Shown here piece after piece: positions 13,296-23,212 of a stretch of DNA of 64,000 nt. Position numbers and translations under genes: made by a program. The DNA lies in contig NC_073302.1 of the NCBI RefSeq assembly GCF_027595985.1, forward strand, positions 395,798,403-395,862,402, read 5' to 3'. Source of the stretch: Sorex araneus. Taxonomy: Eukaryota; Chordata; Mammalia; Eulipotyphla; Soricidae. Numbering within the stretch: the first letter of the stretch is position 1; each line of letters starts with the position of its first letter. The notes beneath the pieces were generated by a model. It was not told where the DNA came from. It saw only the letters and a program-made list of their open reading frames with translations, and did no database searches.

Positions 13296-13372
13296 CTTTC
13301 TAGGTTGTAATACCAAATGAATCTTTCTAGGTTGTAATACCAAATCTTTCTAGGTTGTAATACCAAATGAAT
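13296..13372. repeat. Tandem repeat, 27/23/27 bp x 3
   Basis: CTTTCTAGGTTGTAATACC is repeated three times. Units 1 and 3 end AAATGAAT. Unit 2 lacks the last four bases. Confidence 0.95.
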
Positions 13373-13711
13373 CTGCTAAAAACTGTGTTACAAGAAGAGA
13401 CGTTATATGCAGGAGCATTATCAACTTATTTATCAACTTATTCTCTGATAGAAGGACCTATGAAACTCACTAAAAGTAGATTATCAAAATACATGTTTGT
13501 GTCCTGAATAAGAAATTTTTGCACAATTTTTATGTATTGTATGAAAACAAACATCACCAGTGATACCAAAACACAGCCAATTTTGAGAACCTAATACAGG
13601 TGTTAGCATGGAAGGTCATATACTTAAAGACTGATTTATTATGTAAATAAATAAGACTGAAAATATTAATTTAAAACCAATAAACCTTTCTATACTGAAA
13701 GTCCAGTCCAG

Positions 13712-13884
13712 TGGACTGGAGCAATAGCACAGTGGGTAGGGCATTTGCCTTGCATGCGGCTGGCTGCCCGTAGCATATTCGATATGCCAGAAACAGTAAC
13801 AAGTCTCACAATGGAGACGTTACTGGTGCTCGCTCGAGTAAATCAATGAACAAGGGGATGACAGTGACAGTGCTACAGTGCTAC
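13712..13884 (+). repeat. Long-type SINE with internal deletion
   Basis: The head (ACTGGAGCAATAGCACAGTG) and the 3' body (AACAGTAACAAGTCTCACAA ... GGGATGACAGTGACAG) are present. About 70-80 bases including the B-box region are replaced by a short junction. Imperfect flanking repeats (ATACTGAAAG and ATACTAAAAG) fit a target duplication. Confidence 0.88.
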
Positions 13885-13894
13885 ATACTAAAAG

Positions 13895-15992
13895 GAAATA
13901 TAATGCATCAGTATATATGATTTCTGGTTATTTGAAATTTGCACGTGATTCTTTGAGAAAATTTATCTTATGGTCATAGTTAATATCAAATTTTGTAACA
14001 AAAATAAAATTAATTCTTCAGCAATTATGATTTTTAAACCTCTCACTTACCCCAGATTTTCCTCATCAATATACTTTAATTGTGTGATTTTTTTTTACTA
14101 TCCTAACATCTATTCATTCATTATATTGCATCCCATAAACTGCCCTGCTTGAATCTTCATGTGCCCAGTCAATCCTCCAAATTTTATTTTGCTATGTGTA
14201 AGAAAATTATTGATATTAGGATTCTATCAAAGTATTTATTATTAATAACCCCTCTACTATATCCCTAAGTGTAACTAGTTTCAGTTTATGTGATGCACAT
14301 TATTTAGAGGCTGCATTTAATGTTTTATGTATAAAAAAATCTAATTTCCATTATGTGCCTGAGTTAATTTTTTTCTTCATGACTTCATTGTTAAGTAACA
14401 TAGGTATCAGCAGTTTCTCAGAGATATAAGAATAAATTTTGATAAAATGTCTAGATTTTATTGGAGGTAATGCTATAGGGAATCATATCGTGGTGATATA
14501 ATTTTATGGTATTTTGACATACTTGTTCAAGTCAAACTTTCTATGGAATTTCTTTGGCTAGTTCTACAAGCACTTTCTGTGAAGCAGGTAATCACGCTTA
14601 AAGCTTTCGCAGTATCTTTATGTATCTTCAACCAGTTCATGCTCTTTATAGCAATGGTTTTTGAACATATGTGTTCAAATGTTCACAAACAAGTGTTCAT
14701 ATGTTTATCAGTTTTTATTTCTGCTTTAGTTGTTGGTGGCATAGTTCTGTTTTTATCAGTGTACTTATAGGTTAAAGTCTGAATACCACTAGTTTATTCC
14801 ATTAGGCTAATTTTAGGGACCTTCTGCTTGATATTAGAAAACACTTCCTCTTCCTTGGCAGGTCCATGTATTAATTTTATTAAGGAGAGAAATGAGACAA
14901 CATAGAACTCTTTGAGACAACAAATGAATAGTTAACTTTTTAAAATAAAGTCACTTTACCTTTTTATTGAAACTTGCTTTAATCGGATATTAACTTCACT
15001 GGTTTATCAGTCTTCTGGTAGTGATGTGCAACCTTACTGAAAACTAAGAGAAAGAATTCTGAAGAATCAGCCTCTTTGAGTGGAACACCAAATGTTTTGT
15101 GGGTTCTCTATGACATAATTTTTGTAAATTATTCCTTTGTAAGTAAATCATATTTAAAATATTTAATTTTGTGTATGTCATCAGTTTGTAGTTGGGATCC
15201 TAGGACAGGCATAGATGAACACAGAATAATATTATAGGGAGGTTAAGTATAACATAGTTTTACTATTTAGAGTTTGTTTCCCTGTTAAGAAAAATTAAAA
15301 GAGAGAGCCATCAGGAAGTAAGATCATATTAAATGTAGCAATTATATTTCTGTATTATGTAAAATCTGAAAAATCATTCAATTCTCATTTTTTCCTTTAT
15401 GCATTCTTTCAAAAAATATATTATTTTTAAAGAAGTAATAATTTAAAAGAATTTAATTAATTTCCATTATTTAATGAAGACCAACTGAATAGCATACATT
15501 CAAATTGAATGATCTCATTAAAGCCACAACATAATTAGGAAGTTTGGGGTTTTCAAAATTCAATTTGACATAGTGGATATAAATGGATATAAATGGATAT
15601 TAAAAAGAGTTCTCAATTTTTTAAAATGTTAAATCACATCCGTTCCCTAGAGTTAGGTAAGAGTATTTTGCTAGACTAATATATTTTTGGTATGTATTAT
15701 TTTATATATGGAAGCAGAGAACTAATGTTTACTTAATAATTTTCCTTAAACTATTTGAAAGCAGGTGACATAATCGTATATAATTTCACATGTATTTTGC
15801 CAGGGCTAATAATTTTAAATGTTTTCATATAGCTTTACATTAAGGCAATAACTGATGTAATTCAGTTGTTAGGGTGTTATTATTTTCATAATAAAGCACT
15901 TAAATTTTAAAATCATCATTAATAATACAAAATCTCCTCAAACACAAAGATCCCCAGTCTCCTGGTATAAGCATTATAAAAATTTAAATTAA
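13895..15992. other. 2.1 kb AT-rich intergenic DNA
   Basis: No gene or lineage repeat recognised. A short GGATATAAAT triplication lies at about 15575-15602. Confidence 0.5.
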
Positions 15993-16228
15993 AACAGCAG
16001 TAGGGCGTTCGCCTTTCATGCGGCTGACCTGTGTTCGATTCTTCTGCCCCTCTCGGAGAGCCCGGCAAGCTACCGAGAGTATCATGCTCGCACAGCAGAG
16101 CCTGGCAAGCTACCCGTGTGTATTGGATATGCCAAAAACAGTAACAATTAAGTCTCACCATGAGAGACATTACTGGTACCCGCTCGAACAAATCAATGAG
16201 CAACGGGATGACAATGACAGTGACAGTT
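15993..16228 (+). repeat. Long-type SINE, 5' end trimmed
   Basis: Begins inside the tRNA-like head (CAGCAGTAGGGCGTTCGCC) and runs to GGGATGACAATGACAGTGAC. One of the best-preserved copies in the window. Confidence 0.92.
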
Positions 16229-16410
16229 GTAATAAAAGTAGAATAAAATAGGTCTTAAAAAACAGAACCAACTTCAAATCAGTGCTTAGTTCTCTGTCAT
16301 TCAGAGATACCTGTTATTAGCCATGATAGGTGTTTCTATAAAATCTAGAGTAAAGTAAATTAAAAAAAAATTGCAGTACTTTTACTCAAAAGTATTGCAT
16401 AAAGCTTTGT

Positions 16411-16552
16411 TTTTGTTGTTTGATTTGGGGGCACACTCAGCTATGCTCAGGGCAGTATTAATTCCTGGCAGTGCTTGGAAGACTATACAGGGTTCTAGAG
16501 CTTGAATTCAGGTTGGTCAGTACCTTACATTCTGTACTATCTCTCCAGCCCT
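16411..16552 (-). repeat. Short-type SINE, antisense
   Basis: GGGGGCACACTCAGCTATGCT at the left and TACTATCTCTCCAGCCCTG at the right. Confidence 0.8.
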
Positions 16553-16573
16553 GTATAAAAAGATATTATGATT

Positions 16574-16750
16574 GGGGCCAGAGAGACAGTACAGCAGCTA
16601 AGTCATTTGCCTTGTACCCAACCCACCCGTGTTTGATCCCCAGCACTGCATGTTTCTTCAATCCTCTCTAGAAATGACCCCTGAGCACAAAGATTGAAAC
16701 AGGCTGGTGCACATCCAGATGTAACTCCTCCTCAGCAGAGAAAAATAAAG
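16574..16750 (+). repeat. Short-type SINE
   Basis: Head GGGGCCAGAGAGACAGTACAG and B-box-like GTGTTTGATCCCCAG are clear. The body is diverged. It lies back to back with the preceding antisense copy. Confidence 0.82.
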
Positions 16751-16984
16751 CACACAAACACATGAAATATAAAAAAATAGTAGATTTAACTGTTAGAAGA
16801 TGATGTTTCTATTTTAACATAGTTAAAACCTCTAATTGTTGCATTTTATCCTTGCTTTATTTCTTCTATTTCCTCTCTACCTCCTCCTCCTTTTTTTGCT
16901 TGTATATTTGTTTGTATAAATTTTATGTATATATTTATATATATTATATATATTTGTATGTATATTTGTAGGTCATATACCTAA

Positions 16985-17101
16985 GTGCTCAGGGAATATA
17001 TCTGTCTCTACTCAAGGATTACTCCTGGCAGTGCTTGGGATATCATATGAGGTACCATGATTGAAGCAAGTGCCTTATCACCTTGTACTATCTCCCCAGC
17101 C
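16985..17101 (-). repeat. Short-type SINE fragment, antisense
   Basis: GATTACTCCTGGCAGTGCTTG and TACTATCTCCCCAGCCC identify it. A TA-rich tract precedes it (16920-16975). Confidence 0.78.
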
Positions 17102-18377
17102 CTTTTCAACTCTTTAAATACATCCTATTTGAACTTAGCACATAGTCAGGATAGCATAAATTATGACAACACTTTATAAATTAAGCTGAATATCACACAT
17201 TCATTTTTTATATAAGACAGAAATAGTTCAGAAACAGTAACTTTGAAAAACCACATTGCAACACATCATCAACATGCATTTGAGGATTCTAATACATCTT
17301 GTTGCTAATATTTGCTAATCTGGAAATATTTGACAATTAACAGAGAGGAGGAAATTATACTACAAATGAATAAATTATTTTTGCTGGAAATACTTATGAA
17401 TGAAATCTAAATTCCTTCTGAATCTATCAAAGAGATGCATCCATTCTACTACATTGAGTATTGGTTTTAGGAGTCTAAGGAATACACACTGAAAACACAT
17501 TACAGCTGTGCCAATCTTTTTTGCAATTATTTTGAATAGTTGGCTAGTTGCCCCATTTGACAGTTTGTGAACATGGTGAATAATTTAGCATTCATGCTGC
17601 TGCTGTTTTGGCACAATTAACATGAATCGCATATCCGCTGCTATTCAAACTGATTGCAATATGGGGGCTGCAGTGGGGGAGAGAATCACTGCTTTAATGT
17701 TCAGTTCTTTGTACTGTTTTTTAAAAAAGCCTTGCAAGGCAATGTTAAATAACACACAATAAAAGAAAAAAAAAGAAACTATTTCTGTTCTGACCTAAAA
17801 GCTTCAAGGACATCTTTTTAATTAAATTCCTGATACCAATTTAGATCTCATATCTAATTTTAGAAATTTCTTAGAAAGTCAGTCAACTGGACATCCACCT
17901 ATCCCAAGTATGTGGAAAATATTTACGGGCCCCTGTGCAAAGCCAAAGACTTCCATATCATTACGTATATCACTGTCCATTTGTCATTCTGCTGAATATA
18001 ACTCAGAGCTGATGAGTCTCACACAATTTATTTCTTAGTCTCAGGGATTATTATCCAAGTTTTATCTTTTGTTGTGAGTTTTGATCTGACCAAAAAAAAG
18101 TCATTGTTACTAGTGAATTAGTTAAGATTTGAAAAATTTAAAGGCACTTATTATTATGGATTATCATTGTCTTCATACAAAGTTCTATTTTCCTAACTGA
18201 TTTTATATCTTGTAAGAAATTCCAAAAGTAGAAGACCTTGTACTGTTAGAATAGACTTTTAAAAAATATAATATAAGTAAACGATGACCAGTATTTGTTT
18301 AATGGATATGAATGTTCAATAGTTCGTATGTAGGTCTTAAGTATAAACAATTTATTTTAAATGAAATAAATAACAAT
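17102..18377. other. Intergenic DNA, includes a possible conserved element
   Basis: No gene. The 17560-17700 segment is repeat-free and of balanced composition, unlike its AT-rich surroundings. Confidence 0.45.
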
Positions 18378-18555
18378 ACTGGAGTTGGCATGATACTATA
18401 GAGGATAGGGCTCTTGACTGTACACAACCAACCCGGATTTGATTCCTGGCACTATATATCATCTGCCAAACTTCACTAAAAATGAGTTTAGAGTCAGGAA
18501 TAAAGCATGAGCACTGCCTAGTCTTGCCCCCAAACCAAAAATAAAGAAATAAATA
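18378..18555 (+). repeat. Short-type SINE
   Basis: CCAACCCGGATTTGATTCCTG (B box region) and GTCTTGCCCCCAAACCAAAA, with an A-rich tail. Confidence 0.8.
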
Positions 18556-18694
18556 ATTTAAAAATTGGACCACAATTGAAGTCATAGCCCTACTTAGAAA
18601 ATGACTGATATAGTTCCTACGGAGAATAGAAAAAAAATGTTTGAGATGAATGAAAAATGAGATCGTTAGTTTTTCAAAGCTAAATTTACAGGTA

Positions 18695-18900
18695 TTTTGT
18701 GAGTTTATGCATTCAATAAATACTTAGTGATACCTATGTCCTGTAAGGCATTCTAAAAACGTGCTGGGGATAAAACACATTGTGCATATAATAATTCTAA
18801 AATATGGAAAACATAACATAATCCAATATTGGCATTGAGTAATATGAGATGAAGAAAAGATTATCTGTGAAGGAAAATAAGTTAGAGAAAAGAAATAAGG
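18695..18900. repeat. Possible ancient mammalian repeat (L2/MIR-like)
   Basis: The phrase CATTCAATAAATACTTAGTG, followed by a GTGCTGGGGATAAAA-like segment, resembles old mammalian interspersed repeats. Family and strand are uncertain. Confidence 0.35.
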
Positions 18901-19743
18901 GTTACGTTTTGAATTTTGGGTTTGTGGTGGGTGTAATCAAACTGAAAATGAAACTTTTGACTGGATCTGCAAAGGAACTGAAGGAATGAGCAAAGCATTG
19001 GAGTAAAGAACACATTGTTGTTGTTGTTATTGTTATAAAATATTTAATCACCATGAGATAGTTACAAGCTTTAATGCTTGGGTTATAATCTCACAATGAT
19101 CAAACACCCATCCCTCCACCAGTGCACATTCCCCACCACCAATATTCCTGGTATACTCTCCCTTTGCCACCCTCCCCTTGCCTCCACAGCAGACAATATT
19201 CCCCTTATTCTCTCTCTCTCTACTTTTGGGCATCACGACTTGCAACACAGACACTGAGAGGTCATCATGTTTGGTCCATTATCTACTTTCGGCACACATC
19301 TACCATTCCGGCTGATTCCTCCAGCCATCATTTTCTTAGTTATCCCTTCTCTGTTCCAGCTGCCTTCTCCCCTCCGTTCATGAAGCAAGCTTCCAGCTAT
19401 GAGACAATCCTCCTGGCCCTTCTATCTACTGTCCTTGGGTGTCATCCTCATGTGATGTTACTCTATACTCCACAAAGGAGTGCAGTCCTTCTATGTATGT
19501 CCCTCTCTTTCTGACTCATTTCACTTAGCATGATACTGTCCATGCCTATTTGTATTTCTTTTTTGAGGAAACTTCTGTTCATTTCTTCTCCCCATTTTTT
19601 GATGTGGTTGGAGGTTTTTTTCTTATACAATTCTACATGTGTCTTGTATATCCTGGATATTATTCCCTTATCAGATAGGTATTGGGTAAATTTTCTTTCC
19701 CATTCTGTGGGCCCTTTCTGTATTTTGGTCACTGTTTCTTTTG

Positions 19744-20828
19744 TTGTTTTTTTTTTATTTTTATTAAATCACCATGTGAAAAGTTACAAAGTTCTCAGGT
19801 TTATATGTCAGTTATACAATATTCAAACACCCATCCCTTCACCAGTGCCCATATTCCACCACCAGAAACCCCAGTATACCCCCTGCCCCCACCCCCTACC
19901 CCCTACTGTATAACTAATGAATTTCACTTCATTTTTTCTTTACCTTGATTACATTCCATAATTCAACACAAAACTCACTTTAGTTGTTGGAGTACCCAAC
20001 CAAGAGAGACAGACCTACTACATTTGATAATTAGTTTTTCATTGCTGGAAATGAAGAGATATGTAGCCCCACTGCTACAAGTACATAACTCTCTCCCTCT
20101 TTTTTTTTTCCTTTTTCCTTTTCCCTTTTTTTTTTTCTTTTTCCCCCTCATCCCCCTTCCTACGCCTCATAGTATAGTGTATGCCACGCCTCGTTGGCCA
20201 GGGTGGGGCTTTTGCTTAGTTCACAGTCCAGAGGTGGCTGCTACATTAAAAACCTTCAATATTTCAACAAAAACTTACTGTTATTATTTGGAGTTTCCCC
20301 CCAAGTCAGACCTGTTCAAATGGAACCGTTTCACATTGCTGACAATTATAAATGTTAAGTCACATGGACGCGGCAGCGTCTGCGCGGTTTTGGATTTCTG
20401 TATAAAGTCCAGGGAAAATTCTGCCAGAAATTACATAGCCCAGCTCACAGTCCCAGTGCATTGCTGTAAGAAGTCTCTGAATTCAAAGTCATTAGGCGCA
20501 GAGGGTCCGATTCGCGCTCAGCGGCTCCGGATTTATCTGGGCCGAGGGCGTGCCCGCTACGCCCCCTTCCCATGAGTTCCTGGAGCCCCAAAAGTAACAA
20601 CCGAATACCTGTGGGTTTGGAGTCACAGAAGATGGCGCCTGCCACATGGGTGCCGCCAGGCCGCCGCTTTCCGTGCAGGAAGACAGGGTGGGGAGGGAAA
20701 AAAATCCACCCCCGGCAGCACAGAGTTGTAGCCCAGTTCGGTGTCCCAGTGCATCGCTATCGGATGCTGGGCTGGATGCCCGAATGTGTTACATCTCTGG
20801 AATCAAAGTCTTTAGGCGCAGAGGGTCC
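19744..20828 (-). mobile_element. Composite L1-tailed retroposon, 1085 bp, with 17-bp target duplication
   Basis: GGTCACTGTTTCTTTTG at 19727-19743 is repeated at 20829-20845, and the L1 sequence continues across the gap, so this is a clean insertion into the L1. Poly-T at the left shows an antisense insertion with an A tail. In element orientation it has: a CpG-rich head containing two related units (the GGCGCAGAGGGTCCG phrase at 20495-20509 and 20815-20829, 320 bases apart); a purine-rich tract (T/C-rich on the + strand at about 20090-20160); and a 250-base L1-like 3' end shared with the 1211-1871 element. It has no L1 ORF2 and no long ORF of known family. It is probably mobilised in trans by L1. 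Confidence 0.85.
20443..20828. repeat. Partial duplication inside the composite retroposon head
   Basis: GTCCCAGTGCAT recurs at 20450 and 20743, and TTAGGCGCAGAGGGTCCG recurs at 20492 and 20812. The spacing differs by 27 bases between the two markers, so the second unit carries a short extra segment. The CpG density is much higher than anywhere else in the window except near 63.5 kb. Confidence 0.8.
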
Positions 20829-21762
20829 GGTCACTGTTTCTTTTGAAGTGAAGAAACTTCTTAGTTTGATGTAGTCCCATTTGTTTATGTTTGCTTCCAC
20901 TTGCATGGTCAGTGCTGTTTCATCTTTAAAGGTGCTTTTAGCTTCAATGTCATTGAGAGTTCTGCCTACATTTTCCTCTATGCACCTTATAGAATCATGT
21001 CTGATATTGAGGTCTTTAGTCCACTTTTATCTGACTTTTGTGCCTGGCACTAGACAGAGGTCAGAGTTTATCATTTTGCAGGTAGCTATCCAGTTTTTCC
21101 AGCACCACTTGTTAAAGAGGTTTTCCTTGTTCCACTTCACATTCCTGCTACTTTGTCAAAGATCAAGTGGCCATATATTTGGGTCTATGACAGGATATTC
21201 AACTCTGTTCCATTGGTCTGCAGGTCTGTTTCTAGCTCAATACCATGCTGTTTTATTTACTACTGCTTTGTAGTAGACTTTGAAGTTGAGGAAGGTGACA
21301 CCACCCATCTTCTTTTTTCCAAGGATTGCTTTAACTATTCGTGGGGGTTTATTGTTCCATATAAATTTCAGGAGTGTTTTGTCTATGTCTTTGAAAAATG
21401 GCATGGGTATCCTGATAGGGACCACATTAAATTTGTATAGCGCTTTGGGCAGTATTGCCATTTTGATAATATTAATTCTCCCTATCCATGAGCAGGGGAT
21501 GTGTCTCCATTTCCTAGTGTCCTCCTTTATTTCTTGAAGTAGTGTTTTGTAATTTTCCTTGTATAGGTCCTTAACCTCTTTGGTTAAACTAATTCCAAGG
21601 TACTTGATTTTCTGAGGTACTATTGTGAATGAGATTGTTTTTATCCTTCACATCTGGTTAAGCTGATTCCAAGGTACTTGATTTTCTGAGGTACTATTGT
21701 GAATGGAATTGTTTTTTTAATGTCTCTTTCTTCTCTTTCATTATTTGTATATAAGAAAGCCA

Positions 21763-22916
21763 TGAAAAGAATACTTACCCAATAAACATCTGATAAGGGC
21801 TAATATCAAGGATATACAAGATACTTGTAGAATTGTACAAGAAAAAAATTTCCAACCCCATCAGAAAATGGGAAGAAGAACAGAACCTTCCTCAAAAAAG
21901 AAATACAAATGACCAAAAGGCACATAAAAAATGCCCCACATCACTAATCATTAGGGAGATGCAAATCAAAACAATGAGATATCATCTCACACCACAGAGA
22001 CTGGCACACATTCAAAAGAACAAATGCAACCAGCACTGGCATGGATGTGGGGAAAAAGAGACACTCTTCTACTGCTAGTGGGAATGCTGACTGGTCCAAC
22101 CTTTCTAGAAAACAATATGGATTGTCCTTCAAAAGCTAGAAACTGAGCTTCCATATGATCCCACAATACCACTTCTGGGAATATATCTCGAGGATGCAAA
22201 AAAGCACAGTAGAAATTACGTCTGTACCTATATGTTCATTGCAGCACTGTTCACAATAGCCAAAATCTGGAAACAACCCGAGTGCCCTAGAACAGATGAC
22301 TGGTTAATGAAACTTTGATATATCTACACAATGGAATACTATGAAGCTGTTAGGAGAGATGAAGTCATGAAATTTGCTTATAAATGGAGAGATATGGAGA
22401 GTCTCATGCTAAGTGAAATGAGTCAGAAAGAGAGGGACGACATAGAAGGACTGCACTCATTTGTGGAGTGTAGAATAACATCACGTGAGGATGACACCCA
22501 AGAACAGTAGACACAAGGGCCAGGAGAATTTCCCCATAGCTGAAAGACTGCTTCATGAGAGGAGGAGAGAAGGCAGATGGAATAGAGAAGGGATCACTAA
22601 GAAAATGATGGCTGGAGGAATCATTCGGGATTGGAGATGTGTGCCAAAAGTAGATAATGGACCAAACATGATGGCCTCTCAGTGTCTGTGTTGCAAGCCA
22701 TAATGCCCAAAAGTAGAGAGAGAGAGTAAGGGGAATAATGTCTGCTGTGGAGGCAGGGGGAGTGTGAGAAAGGGGGGGGGTGTACCGGGGATATTGGTGG
22801 TGGAGAATGTGCACTGGGGGATGGATGGGTGTTTGATCATTGTGTGATTGTAACCCAAATATGAAAGCTTGTAACTTTCTCATGGTGATTCAATAAAATT
22901 AAAAAAAAAACAACTT
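21763..22916 (+). mobile_element. L1 LINE 3' portion, sense, 5'-truncated
   Basis: Encodes a degenerate ORF2 C-terminus (21833-22078 contains SLIIREMQIKTMRYHLTPQR, typical of L1). The 3' UTR follows, then GGTGATTCAATAAAATTAAAA and a short poly-A. It sits head to head with the antisense L1 on its left and shares about 1.1 kb of homologous sequence with it in inverted orientation. Frameshifts and stops make it inactive. Confidence 0.9.
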
Positions 22917-22944
22917 ACACCACTCTTACCTTCCCCATAAAAAT

Positions 22945-23212
22945 ACTGCATGTCCTGAACAAAGATGATGACCTCTTAATATCTGTATTGCAAATCATAA
23001 TGCAGATAGATAGAGAGAAGTAACGTGCCTGCTATAGAAGCAGGCTATGGGGACTGTTGGGGGATGTTGGGAGAGAAATGAGGGACACTGATGGTAGGAG
23101 ATGTACACTGGTGGAAAGATGGGTGTTGGATAATTGTATGACTGAAACCTAATCATGAACAATTTTGTAATGCTCTGTTTTCCAGATATTCTAATAGATA
23201 AATAAATAAAAG
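22945..23212 (+). mobile_element. Older L1 3' end fragment
   Basis: GATGATGACCTCTTAATATCT, a G-rich stretch and GTACACTGGTGGAAAGATGGG parallel the L1 3' UTR just upstream but are more diverged. Ends in an AAAT-rich tail. Confidence 0.75.

Larger units (their letters stand above)
19014..21762 (-). mobile_element. L1 LINE 3' portion, antisense, 5'-truncated and interrupted
   Basis: Reads right to left. ORF2 C-terminal half: at 21237-21461 minus the translation begins [19 protein letters not shown] and ends KTAWY, a hallmark L1 ORF2 stretch. It is followed by the 3' UTR and a CAA-rich tail at 19014-19045. The element is split at 19744-20828 by a later insertion. Relative to the plus-strand copy to its right, it lacks about 480 bases near 19550. 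It carries a 75-base duplication at 21591-21706 (the unit begins ATTCCAAGGTACTTG). The reading frame is broken, so the copy is dead. Confidence 0.9.

Noticed and set aside
20024..20575. 183-codon ORF at 20.0-20.6 kb
   Set aside because: It lies wholly inside the composite retroposon, on the strand opposite to the element, and runs through its T/C-rich tract. It has no known family.
22404..22883. 159-codon minus ORF
   Set aside because: It is the antisense of an L1 3' UTR. A similar frame at 19122-19514 is the same sequence in the inverted L1 arm.
21763..22916. Twin-priming inversion of a single L1
   Set aside because: The antisense arm continues to its own L1 3' end and tail at 19014, and the apparent break at 19744-20828 is an unrelated insertion with a target duplication.
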